Below the pieces are notes generated by a model. That model ran no database searches. It had not been told where the DNA came from and was given only the letters and a program-made list of their open reading frames with translations. This document shows positions 1 through 6,762 of a DNA stretch of 13,928 nt, piece by piece (positions within the stretch are counted from its first letter, which is position 1; the number at the start of each line of letters is the position of its first letter). Position numbers and translations under genes: made by a program. Source of the DNA: Porticoccus sp. (GTDB taxonomy: Bacteria; Pseudomonadota; Gammaproteobacteria; Pseudomonadales; Porticoccaceae); contig JALQUJ010000024.1 of NCBI GenBank assembly GCA_023263825.1, positions 1 through 13,928 of the forward strand, given 5' to 3'.

Positions 1-57
1 GGTTCTGCTTTGATTTACTGCATTCTGGCTTCTTTTGTCATTTCCCCTATGGCCTAA
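1..57 (+). CDS. 3' end of an unidentified gene, possibly a membrane protein (partial)
   Basis: Reading frame 1 is open from the first base to a TAA at 55-57. The 18 residues are almost all hydrophobic (motif LIYCILASF), which would suit a C-terminal membrane segment. The stretch is too short to assign a family, and a run of 18 sense codons can occur by chance, so it may not be coding. If real, the gene runs off the left edge of the window on the same strand as the YjbQ-family gene that follows. Confidence 0.3.
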   Translation, partial: GSALIYCILASFVISPMA

Positions 58-89
58 TTTATAGTTCATGACTACCTCACTATTTACTT

Positions 90-115
90 CAGGTTTGAGT
101 TAATACCTAAACCTG
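90..115. repeat. 7-bp inverted repeat in the intergenic region before the yjbQ-like gene
   Basis: CAGGTTT at 90-96 is matched by its exact reverse complement AAACCTG at 109-115, with 12 bases between. No T-tract follows either arm, so it is not an obvious terminator. It could be a hairpin after the upstream gene or a dimeric regulator site for the gene starting at 264. The rest of the 58-263 gap is AT-rich and contains no gene that I can see. Confidence 0.35.
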
Positions 116-158
116 TGCATAACCTATTAATTTTAAGGTTATTATCATTACGTCTATA

Positions 159-187
159 TTGTTAATGTAGATCATTTTTAGGATAAA
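159..187 (+). promoter_or_regulatory. Possible sigma-70-type promoter for the yjbQ-like gene
   Basis: TTGTTA at 159-164 and GATAAA at 182-187 are 17 bases apart, each matching four of six bases of the -35 and -10 consensus or close to it. They lie about 75 bases before the GTG start at 264. The region is AT-rich, so chance matches are likely and this is only a suggestion. Confidence 0.25.
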
Positions 188-263
188 TGGTTCTTCCTGG
201 CAGAAGTTATCGGCCATGAAATAGAGGGAAAAAAGAGCAAAATATGTCGGGGTATAAGAAACA

Positions 264-668
264 GTGATAAAAGAAATTGATGTGCCAGTTTTTCATCAAG
301 GGTTACACGATATTACGGCACCAGTGAAAACTGTGGTCAGTGAAACTGCGATTGAGGAGGGTCTGTGTACCCTATATATCCAACATACCTCAGCCAGTTT
401 ACTGATTCAGGAAAATTATGATCCTTCAGCGAGGGTGGATCTGGAAAATTGGTTAAACCGTTTAGTGCCTGAAAATGACAGTTTATATACCCATACGTTG
501 GAAGGCCCAGATGATATGCCAGCCCATATTAAATCTGCATTAACTGCAGTTTCTCTCTTGGTGCCTATTCTTCATGGTCAATTGGCATTAGGTACATGGC
601 AGGGCATTTTTTTATGGGAGCATCGCCATCATATGGCGACACGCAAGGTATTAGTTCATTTGGGTTAA
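264..668 (+). CDS. yjbQ: YjbQ family protein (UPF0047; secondary thiamine-phosphate synthase type)
   Basis: The 134-residue product fits the small, soluble YjbQ/UPF0047 family, whose members are around 130-140 residues. Family hallmarks are visible in order: QHTSASLLIQEN at residues 40-51, DDMPAHIK at 83-90 and GTWQGIFLWEHR at 110-121. The conserved His and Glu residues in these motifs (H41, E50, H88, E119, H120) form the presumed metal/active site. E. coli YjbQ has been reported to have weak thiamine-phosphate synthase activity, but the physiological role remains unsettled, so no pathway is assigned. The start is GTG at 264. The upstream ATG at 244 is out of frame and hits a stop after seven codons. 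No strong ribosome-binding site is seen before the GTG, so the start is less certain than the family. The gene appears to stand alone. Confidence 0.88.
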   Translation: MIKEIDVPVFHQGLHDITAPVKTVVSETAIEEGLCTLYIQHTSASLLIQENYDPSARVDLENWLNRLVPENDSLYTHTLEGPDDMPAHIKSALTAVSLLVPILHGQLALGTWQGIFLWEHRHHMATRKVLVHLG

Positions 669-913
669 GTCTATTTATAGATTTAGCATATCTAGTGTCT
701 ATGTCGAATATAACTATTTGATATATATAATTTTTACATTTCTCGTAGTTGTCATTCTCCAGCGTCTATACTTTTAATCATGTTGATGAAATCAAGACTT
801 ATTCAGTCGTTCAACTGACTATTGTGGCAGGGATCATTTACAACGTGGGCATTCCCTGATGTAGAGAGTCCCTGAGGTATAGGCTGGGCTTTATGCCTTA
901 ATAACCATATCGT

Positions 914-918
914 GAGGG
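914..918 (+). promoter_or_regulatory. Ribosome-binding site that fixes the start of the broken membrane-protein gene at 925
   Basis: GAGGG at 914-918 lies six bases before ATG at 925. The alternative GTG at 912 overlaps this site and has no ribosome-binding site of its own. The original start is therefore ATG 925, in a different frame from the long open stretch 912-1337. This is direct support for a frameshift just after the start. The gap from 671 to 913 otherwise holds no gene that I can support. Confidence 0.6.
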
Positions 919-924
919 TAGTTT

Positions 925-1477
925 ATGAGACGGCATTATTATATTGCGACGATCTTGATGATCTGGAAGTCATTGAAAAAGAATTAGAAGAAAACGGTGT
1001 AACAACACCGCAAATTCATGTGTTAAGTAGGGATGATGCTGGTGTTGAGGCGCACCATTTACACCACGTCCCTTCATTTATGAAAAAGGATGTTGTGCAT
1101 TCAACAACGATAGCCGCCATGTTTGGATTTTTATGTGCGGTATTCGTCCTATGTGTTGCCCAATATACAGGTGTGGCAGCGACAGTTGGCTGGGCACCTT
1201 TTATTTTTCTTGCCGTGGTTGTTATGGGTTTTATTACCTGGGAAGGTGGCATGTGGGGTATTCAGGAGCCTAATATTCACATCAAGCGTTTTGAGCAGAC
1301 ACTCGCTCAGGAAAGCATGTTCTGTATGTGGAAGTGACAAAACGTCAGGAAGGGTTGTTGAATTCTGTTATCGATAGGCACCAAAAATTGTTGCGTGCTG
1401 GGATAGAAAATTCTTCCAATGGATTATTAATTGGTGCTGAGAACAGTGCTAATAGTTTTACCAAGTGGGCACCATGA
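925..1477 (+). pseudogene. Two-helix membrane protein gene of unknown function, broken by two apparent -1 frameshifts
   Basis: Starting at ATG 925, the frame begins MRRHYYIA and then leaves the conserved reading at 947/948. One missing base there (gcG-gac read as gcgac) restores IADDLDDLEV and continues in the frame open until 1337. A second missing base near 1310/1311 (caGGGaaag read as caggaaag) restores GKHVLYVEVTKRQEG and a frame open to TGA at 1475-1477. The repaired product is 184 residues: a soluble N-terminal part with DDLDDLEVIEKELEENG and a His-rich stretch (EAHHLHHV), two hydrophobic helices (around STTIAAMFGFLCAVFVL and FIFLAVVVMGFITW), and a soluble tail ending FTKWAP. I recall similar proteins in Pseudomonas and relatives, beginning MRR and ending WAP, sometimes labelled 'NAD/FAD-utilizing enzyme apparently involved in cell division', a name with little support. 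As sequenced, the gene cannot make the full protein. It may be a young pseudogene, or both lesions may be G-run sequencing errors. Confidence 0.75.
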
Positions 1478-1507
1478 GGTCAGTGTTTTACTTAGCCAAT
1501 CGTGCAT

Positions 1508-1537
1508 AAAAAGCTGGCGTACATAGCCAGCTTTTTT
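1508..1537. terminator. Bidirectional rho-independent terminator
   Basis: AAAAAGCTGGC at 1508-1518 pairs perfectly with GCCAGCTTTTT from 1526, around a 7-base loop. The stem is followed by a T-run on the plus strand and, because of the A-run on the left arm, also on the minus strand. It sits between the plus-strand gene ending at 1477 and the minus-strand phhB ending at 1570, and can serve both convergent transcripts. Confidence 0.88.
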
Positions 1538-1569
1538 ATAGTGTGGAGCTAAATAATCTGATTTTAGGC

Positions 1570-1914
1570 CTACGTAAGTAAATCTGTTTTTACTGCCATG
1601 ATGAAATCATTGCGGTGTAAGCCACCAATTTTATGGGTCCACCATGTAACAGTGACTTTGCCCCACTCAACAAGAATGGCTGGGTGATGATTAGCCTCTT
1701 CAGCTAATTCACCAACACGCTTAGCAAATGCCAAAGCGTCTACAAAGTTTTTAAAATCGTATTGTCTTTCAAGTTGTAATACATCATCCCTATTCTTGGT
1801 GTACCAGTTGGGCGTTTCCTTCATGAGTACAGGTAATTCTTGATCTGTTATTCTGGGCGCATCGGACTTACAGGCTTCGCAGGTTTCTTGTGATAGCTTG
1901 GTGGTATCTGACAT
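1570..1914 (-). CDS. phhB: 4a-hydroxytetrahydrobiopterin dehydratase (pterin-4a-carbinolamine dehydratase)
   Basis: The 114-residue product matches the PCD/DCoH family. It dehydrates 4a-hydroxytetrahydropterin so that the pterin cofactor of phenylalanine hydroxylase can be recycled, in the cytoplasm. Visible hallmarks are the active-site pair in NHHPAI (H76, H77), the strand EWGKVTVTWWTH (residues 83-94) and the downstream H100 in GLHRND. Length and the N-terminal CEAC (C12, C15) resemble the Pseudomonas type. ATG at 1914 is preceded by AAAGGG at 1921-1926, a good ribosome-binding site. No phenylalanine hydroxylase gene (phhA) lies nearby. The gene is downstream of tusE on the same strand with a 121-base gap that holds no supported gene, so it may have its own promoter. 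It ends just before the shared terminator. Confidence 0.93.
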   Translation of the reverse strand: MSDTTKLSQETCEACKSDAPRITDQELPVLMKETPNWYTKNRDDVLQLERQYDFKNFVDALAFAKRVGELAEEANHHPAILVEWGKVTVTWWTHKIGGLHRNDFIMAVKTDLLT

Positions 1915-2035
1915 ATTTATCCCTTTAAGTCGTGTTAGCTTTGGTTTGTATCATTATGGAAAAGTTTGGCCTAGAACAGAATGATCGGATATTGGTATGT
2001 AGTAGGGAATATTTATTACCAATAGTTCTTTTTAT

Positions 2036-2344
2036 TTATAAACAGTTCTTGGGCTTGGGCAGACCTGCAAGTTTAGCGGCGATGCGGGCTGGGCTAGGGG
2101 GGAAGAGCTGCATTAAGTAGATACTGCGACCTTTACTAATGTCCAGCTGGGCTGCAACAGATTTGATTAGTGGGCGCATAGATGGAGAAAACCCATAATC
2201 TGCGTAAAACTGGCGCGCCACATGCAGGATTTCCAGATGTTCGTCTGAGAGTTCTATATTCTCTTCAATAGCAAGCTGCCTGGCTGTTGTTTCAGACCAG
2301 GCAGCAAGATTATCTAAGTGGTTATTGGAGTAGGGTGGTGTCAC
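2036..2344 (-). CDS. tusE: TusE/DsrC-family sulfur relay protein
   Basis: The 102-residue product belongs to the DsrC/TusE family. In E. coli TusE accepts persulfide sulfur from TusBCD and passes it to MnmA for 2-thiouridine formation at tRNA wobble positions. Visible features are AAWSE near residue 14, the helical core with HLEILHVARQFYADYGFSP (residues 36-54), LIKSVAAQL, and the signature tail GLPKPKNCL with the catalytic cysteine C101 as the penultimate residue. There is no second conserved cysteine upstream, so it resembles TusE rather than sulfite-reductase DsrC. GTG at 2344 starts 8 bases after the yccA stop, which implies cotranscription; the ribosome-binding site is weak. E. coli has the same yccA-tusE adjacency. 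Unlike the Pseudomonas layout, tusD, tusC and tusB are not between yccA and tusE. Confidence 0.92.
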   Translation of the reverse strand: MTPPYSNNHLDNLAAWSETTARQLAIEENIELSDEHLEILHVARQFYADYGFSPSMRPLIKSVAAQLDISKGRSIYLMQLFPPSPARIAAKLAGLPKPKNCL

Positions 2345-2352
2345 ACTTTTGA

Positions 2353-3003
2353 TTAGTCGTCAGACATACCAATCAGTGCCAGTAAACTGGAAAAAATGTT
2401 ATACAGCATGACATATAGGGTCACTGTTGCAGAGATGTAATTTCGCTCACCACCATGAATAATGGCGCTGGTTTGCCACATAATGATGCCCGAAGATAAC
2501 AGTAGGAAGACACAGGAGAGCACCAGTGATAATCCTTGAATCTGTAGGAATACGTTGGCAATGGCCGCAACAAAGGCTACCAGGATACCTGTCATTAGGA
2601 AGCCGCTCATAAATGAGAGCTCTTTACGGGTAACAAGAACATAACCTGAGGTGGCAAAGAAAATCAAAGCTGTTCCACCTAGTGCTGTTAAAACAGTTTC
2701 AGATCCAGAAGTGACAAGGTAGGCATTAATAATTGGGCCTAGCGTAAAGCCAAGCCAACCAGTAAGAGCAAACACCCAAAATAGGCCTGCTGTACTATTT
2801 TTGTTCTTTTCTACCATCCATAGGCAGCCAATATAGGGTAAAAGCATCCAAAGTCCCATGAAGGGAGCATTGACCACTATCGCTACTACACTCATCAATG
2901 CACTGAAAGCCAGGGTCATAGCTAATAATGTGTAGGTGTTACGCAAGACTTTAACGGCAGCCGGATCCAGTGCTGTGGAGACAATCGCTTTATCGTAGGC
3001 CAT
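2353..3003 (-). CDS. yccA: Bax inhibitor-1/YccA family inner-membrane protein
   Basis: The 216-residue product is strongly hydrophobic, with about seven membrane segments (roughly residues 24-44, 48-63, 72-90, 104-123, 132-152, 157-176 and 193-212) and an acidic end, MSDD. This is the layout of the BI-1/UPF0005 family. E. coli YccA is a substrate and modulator of the membrane protease FtsH; here that role is inferred from family and from the conserved neighbour tusE. ATG at 3001-3003 is preceded by AAGAGGAAA at 3012-3020, which supports the start. The leader carries a duplicated 16-mer, annotated separately. Confidence 0.9.
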   Translation of the reverse strand: MAYDKAIVSTALDPAAVKVLRNTYTLLAMTLAFSALMSVVAIVVNAPFMGLWMLLPYIGCLWMVEKNKNSTAGLFWVFALTGWLGFTLGPIINAYLVTSGSETVLTALGGTALIFFATSGYVLVTRKELSFMSGFLMTGILVAFVAAIANVFLQIQGLSLVLSCVFLLLSSGIIMWQTSAIIHGGERNYISATVTLYVMLYNIFSSLLALIGMSDD

Positions 3004-3021
3004 TGTTTCAATTTCCTCTTT

Positions 3022-3053
3022 AGTTTAGTTCTTCAACAGTTTAGTTCTTCAAC
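3022..3053. repeat. Perfect 16-bp tandem duplication in the yccA leader
   Basis: AGTTTAGTTCTTCAAC occurs twice head to tail, at 3022-3037 and 3038-3053, with no mismatch. It lies just upstream of the yccA ribosome-binding site, so it is probably part of the 5' untranslated RNA. It looks like a recent slippage duplication; a regulatory role is possible but not shown. Confidence 0.85.
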
Positions 3054-3094
3054 ACATGCAGTTAATGCATTGGGTTGATAAATCAGCTTCAAAA

Positions 3095-3108
3095 CCTTTA
3101 TATAAAGG
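3095..3108. promoter_or_regulatory. 14-bp perfect palindrome upstream of yccA, overlapping a possible -10 element
   Basis: CCTTTATATAAAGG at 3095-3108 is its own reverse complement. On the minus strand it contains TATAAA, and TTGAGG lies 15 bases further upstream, so it could form the -10 region of a yccA-tusE promoter, with the symmetry offering an operator. The 15-base spacing is shorter than optimal. The short AT core makes a chance palindrome possible. Confidence 0.35.
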
Positions 3109-3175
3109 CACGTCATTCCTCAATTAAGACACATCTTACAAGTTGAGAGTTTCAAATCAATAGGCAAAATCGGTA

Positions 3176-4342
3176 TTAGCTCTTTTCGGATTCAAAAAAC
3201 TCAATAATGGCGTCTTTTTGTGCCAATCCATCTTGATAGCCTAAATCTAATAGTTTTCGGCAGAAACCCCTGGAGAACATTAAGTAGCTTGCTGCACTTA
3301 CACCACCACCACGAGCTGTTGCACCAGTTAGTTTAAGAAATAATTTGATGCTTCTAGGTAGTTCTTTGAGATGGTCGCTAGCTAGCTTATCAATAGGCTG
3401 AGAAGGCAAAATAGCTAAAAATTCCACAGGTTTAAGATCGCTTACGCCTTTCTTTCTTCGTTCTGATATTGACATCTGCTCAGACAGGCGGTTAATTTTT
3501 TGTAGGGTTTCTAAATCACTTTCAATACTGTCTATAAAGGCGCTGTTGAACAGGTGGCCAATAATCTGAGCGATAGAGGGAGAATGTTTTATTAGTGGTT
3601 GCTGGCTATTATGGGAAGAGGTGTCACTGACACCAATGACAAATACTTTTTCTGCGCCAAGGTGTAGTGCTGGGCTAATAGGTTTCAGTTGCCTTACAGC
3701 ACCATCACCAAAATAACGTTCACCAATATGCATAGCAGGAAACATCATAGGTATAGCAGAGGAGGCCATTAAGTGGTCTATAGTAAGTTGCGTGCGAACA
3801 CCTACACGTCTGGATCGCTCCCAGGGTTGAATATCATCGGCACCTTGAAAAAAAGTAACTGATTTACCTGTGCTATAGCTAACGGCTGTAATACTTGCCG
3901 CATCCAGTTCTCCAGCAGCTATGGCTTCATCAATGTGGCGAAAACGAACATAGTTTTCTAGTAAGTGACGCAATGGCGTGTTATCCAGCAGTGCTTTAGG
4001 TTTTCCAAGGGCATAACCACTGTTAAAGAAAGAAAACAACATGTTCAGGCTGTTTTTGAGGACACCGAAGAAGTCGGTTCGATAGATTTTTTCAGCGTCC
4101 AGTTGCCGCCATATAGCTTCTAGTTTTTTTATTCTTAATCGAAAAGGACCTGCACGACCTGCAATGGCCAGCGTGTTAATGGCACCGGCAGAGGTACCAC
4201 AGATAATAGGAAACGGGTTGCTGGTTTCCTTTGGTAACGTTTCTGCTACAGCTTTAAGTACGCCAACTTGATAAGCTGCACGTGCTCCACCGCCTGAAAG
4301 TACAAGCCCTATTTTTGGTCCATTTTTATTATTCTTACGCAT
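3176..4342 (-). CDS. Patatin-like phospholipase family protein
   Basis: The product is a predicted lipid acyl hydrolase using a Ser-Asp dyad. From ATG 4342 it has 388 residues. The oxyanion-hole motif SGGGARAAYQVG is near residues 16-27, the nucleophile elbow GTSAG has its serine at S51, and the catalytic aspartate is D213 in FGDGAVRQ. No signal peptide or clear membrane helix is seen, which suggests a cytoplasmic or peripheral enzyme; the substrate is unknown. An in-frame TTG at 4366 would add eight residues (MHLILALP), but neither start has a good ribosome-binding site; ATG 4342 is preferred because homologs begin shortly before the glycine motif. The gene is divergent from the comEC-like ORF and 172 bases upstream of yccA. 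No terminator stands out in that gap, so readthrough into yccA is possible. Confidence 0.9.
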   Translation of the reverse strand: MRKNNKNGPKIGLVLSGGGARAAYQVGVLKAVAETLPKETSNPFPIICGTSAGAINTLAIAGRAGPFRLRIKKLEAIWRQLDAEKIYRTDFFGVLKNSLNMLFSFFNSGYALGKPKALLDNTPLRHLLENYVRFRHIDEAIAAGELDAASITAVSYSTGKSVTFFQGADDIQPWERSRRVGVRTQLTIDHLMASSAIPMMFPAMHIGERYFGDGAVRQLKPISPALHLGAEKVFVIGVSDTSSHNSQQPLIKHSPSIAQIIGHLFNSAFIDSIESDLETLQKINRLSEQMSISERRKKGVSDLKPVEFLAILPSQPIDKLASDHLKELPRSIKLFLKLTGATARGGGVSAASYLMFSRGFCRKLLDLGYQDGLAQKDAIIEFFESEKS

Positions 4343-4546
4343 AGGTAAAGCCAAAATCAGGTGCAAAAATTTGTGCTATTTTGGTGGATAACGTTTAATT
4401 CGCCAAGTCCCAAACTCGCGTTATGTAATCTGGCGCAAAAGAAACTTAACATGTTCTATGCCCCATTGGGGATTGGGTAAACCTTTTTTATCCATAAAAT
4501 CTATTTTGGTAGGACATGGGTTATGTATTTTTAATCGGAGACAAGG

Positions 4547-4861
4547 ATGTCCCGTGTATTGATGTTATTCAGTTTTTCCTTAGGTATCTTCTTTGTTGGC
4601 TTTTGGCCAGACTTACCTGATTCTATTTGGTTGTTACTGCCTGCCATTGCTGGTTTCGTACTCTATGTTATCAGTTTTATGGGCTTATATAGGGTCTTAT
4701 ATAGGGGCTTAGCCTGCTTGTTGTATGGTGTGATTTATGGTGTTTTTTGGGGGCATTACACATTATCTCATCAATCGGTAGTTACAGCGATGGATGCGGC
4801 AGGTAAAATAGGCTTCGTAGACTTAAAAATAACCACAAAACAGCCCGACCAAGAATCCTGA
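4547..4861 (+). pseudogene. Short membrane ORF resembling an internally deleted comEC
   Basis: The 104 residues contain three hydrophobic segments (about 4-20, 26-45 and 49-73) followed by a 30-residue polar tail. The N-terminal pattern (short TM, FWPDLP, two further TMs, then GVFWGHYTLSHQ) resembles the start of ComEC/YcaI, the DNA-uptake channel, and comEC/ycaI is the usual gene immediately before msbA. ComEC is normally about 700-800 residues; the OB-fold, competence domain and metallo-lactamase domain are missing. The tail, with TAMDAAGKIGF, resembles the extreme C-terminus of ComEC proteins, which suggests that a large in-frame deletion fused the two ends. ATG 4547 has CGGAG at 4536-4540, and the TGA overlaps the msbA ribosome-binding site, so translation may still feed msbA. 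Alternatively it is an unrelated small membrane protein. Confidence 0.55.
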
Positions 4862-4870
4862 GGAGCAATA

Positions 4871-6745
4871 GTGGCGCAGCCAGTCCCCGATCCCGACCAT
4901 CCGCAAATGTCCGGGTTGCAGCTATATATTAGGCTGATATCTTACCTTCGCCTCTACTGGGGGATTTTTCTTCTAAGCATCTTGGGTTTAGTTCTGTTTT
5001 CCATGATGGAAATAGCCTTTGTTGACCTGTTTGGCTACACCATTAATGCCATTACCACTCTTTCTGGTGAAGAGGTCACAGAATCTAAATCAATTCTTGA
5101 TAGTAGTAAGGGTTTTACCGCAGAGCTAGCTTCTTGGATAGGGGGCGAAAATGCCGTGCTTGAAAGTCGGTGGATCATTCCTGTAATGATGTTTTTTATT
5201 GCGGCTACTCGGGGTATTGGGTTTTTTGTGGGCGGTTATTGTATGACCTATGTAGCGCAAGTTTTAGTTCACAGCTTGCGGACAGAGATATTTAATAAAT
5301 ATACACGACTACCTAGTAGTTATTTCGATGTGAGTATGTCGGGACACCTAGTGTCTAGGGTTACATTTCATGTCACACAGGTTACTCGTGCAGCAACAAG
5401 CTCTCTAAAAATTATCATACGTGAAGGTGCTCTAGTTATAGGGCTAATTAGCTATTTATTTTATATAAATTGGCGTTTGGCGGCAATTTTCATGGTAGTG
5501 CTGCCAGTAATTGGTATTGTAGTTGTTACTGTAAGTAAACGTTTTCGTTTATTAAGCCGCCGGATTCAATCGTCTATAGGTGATGTGACACATGTTGCCC
5601 AAGAAGTAGTTAGTGGTTATAGAGAAATGCACCTTTTTGGTGGTGTTCACTATGAACAAAAAAGAATGCATGATGCTAGTAAATATACTCGCCGGCAACA
5701 TATGAAAATGGCTGTTGCTGAAGGAATAAGCTCACCAGTAATTCAGATGTTAGTTGCTATGGCCTTATCATCTTTGATGTGGTTGGCTCTTGATCCAATG
5801 GTACTTGCCCAGATGAGCGGTGGTCAGTTCGTGCAATTTTTAGCCTCTGCTGCACTACTAGCAAAACCGATTCGTCAATTGTCTGAGGTAAATAGTGACA
5901 TTCAAAAAGGTGTTGCAGCAGCAGGAACACTTTTCTCGACGCTAGATGAGATGGATGAGCCTGACGAAGGAACTTTTCAGAAGAAAGAAGTAGATGGTCA
6001 TTTTCAGTTTAAAAACGTTTGTTTTACGTACTCACCAGAGGCTGGAAATGTTCTTAATAGTATTAGCCTTGATGTGCCAGCTGGACAAACAATCGCTCTC
6101 GTTGGCCAATCGGGTAGTGGGAAGACTACGTTAGTTAGTTTAATTCCCCGCTTTTACAATCATAGTGAGGGGGAAATCCTACTGGATGGTACGGATGTAA
6201 ATGACTATAAGCTGGATAACCTCCGCAGTCATATTGCTTTGGTCTCACAAAATGTCACTTTATTTAATGATACGGTGTATAACAATATAGCCTATGGGGC
6301 ACTTGCTGAATGTTCTGAGGAGCAGGTTCATACAGCAGCTAAGGCCGCCCATGCACTGGAATTTATTGAAGAATTACCAGAAGGGTTTAACACCGTCATT
6401 GGTGATGAGGGTGTTATGTTATCCGGAGGGCAGCGCCAGCGCTTGGCCATAGCTCGAGCACTGTTAAAAAATGCGCCTATTCTGATTCTTGATGAAGCAA
6501 CTTCAGCATTGGATACTGAATCTGAGCGTCATATCCAGGATGCGTTAGAGGAAGTGATGCAGGGGCGAACTACTTTTGTCATTGCTCACCGGTTAAGTAC
6601 CATTGAAAATGCAGATCGTATTTTAGTTATGGATAAAGGAAAAATAGTAGAGCAAGGTGACCACCAGCAGTTGTTGGCACTAAATGGGCGCTACACTCAG
6701 CTTCATAGCAAACAGTTTACCAATAGGTCAGAAGAGCCTTCATAA
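4871..6745 (+). CDS. msbA: Lipid A export ATP-binding/permease protein MsbA
   Basis: The 624-residue product is a half-transporter ABC exporter that flips core-lipid A across the inner membrane as a homodimer. Six membrane helices occupy roughly residues 28-345. The nucleotide-binding domain follows: Walker A GQSGSGKTT at 412-420, signature LSGGQ at 517-521, Walker B ILILDEA with D541 and catalytic E542, and switch histidine H573 in IAHRLS. It is longer than E. coli MsbA (582), largely because the loop between TM1 and TM2 (about residues 60-100) is extended. GTG at 4871 is chosen because AGGAG at 4861-4865 lies five bases before it. The assignment as MsbA rather than another exporter rests on strong TM-domain resemblance and on the adjoining lpxK and kdsB. 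Confidence 0.93.
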   Translation: MAQPVPDPDHPQMSGLQLYIRLISYLRLYWGIFLLSILGLVLFSMMEIAFVDLFGYTINAITTLSGEEVTESKSILDSSKGFTAELASWIGGENAVLESRWIIPVMMFFIAATRGIGFFVGGYCMTYVAQVLVHSLRTEIFNKYTRLPSSYFDVSMSGHLVSRVTFHVTQVTRAATSSLKIIIREGALVIGLISYLFYINWRLAAIFMVVLPVIGIVVVTVSKRFRLLSRRIQSSIGDVTHVAQEVVSGYREMHLFGGVHYEQKRMHDASKYTRRQHMKMAVAEGISSPVIQMLVAMALSSLMWLALDPMVLAQMSGGQFVQFLASAALLAKPIRQLSEVNSDIQKGVAAAGTLFSTLDEMDEPDEGTFQKKEVDGHFQFKNVCFTYSPEAGNVLNSISLDVPAGQTIALVGQSGSGKTTLVSLIPRFYNHSEGEILLDGTDVNDYKLDNLRSHIALVSQNVTLFNDTVYNNIAYGALAECSEEQVHTAAKAAHALEFIEELPEGFNTVIGDEGVMLSGGQRQRLAIARALLKNAPILILDEATSALDTESERHIQDALEEVMQGRTTFVIAHRLSTIENADRILVMDKGKIVEQGDHQQLLALNGRYTQLHSKQFTNRSEEPS

Positions 6746-6762
6746 GGCTCCAGAATAAATCC

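Noticed and set aside
749..772. TTGTCA (749-754) and TATACT (767-772) as a promoter for the gene at 925
   Set aside because: The 12-base spacing is too short and no better -35 is present, so it was not annotated.
912..1337. A 141-residue protein starting at GTG 912 as an intact gene
   Set aside because: The GTG overlaps the ribosome-binding site of ATG 925, and both ends of this frame are unlike the rest. It is only the central part of the frameshifted gene 925-1477.
1016..1377. Small ORFs on both strands inside the broken membrane-protein gene
   Set aside because: They are shadows of the real frames with no start signals. The 1123-1377 frame is neither the central frame (912-1337) nor the restored tail frame (1313-1477).
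1932..2120. A 62-codon plus-strand ORF
   Set aside because: It overlaps the tusE 3' end on the opposite strand, has no ribosome-binding site and no recognisable features.
2036..2344. DsrC of dissimilatory sulfite reductase rather than TusE
   Set aside because: Only the penultimate cysteine is present, the second C-terminal cysteine of DsrC is missing, and no dsr genes are nearby.
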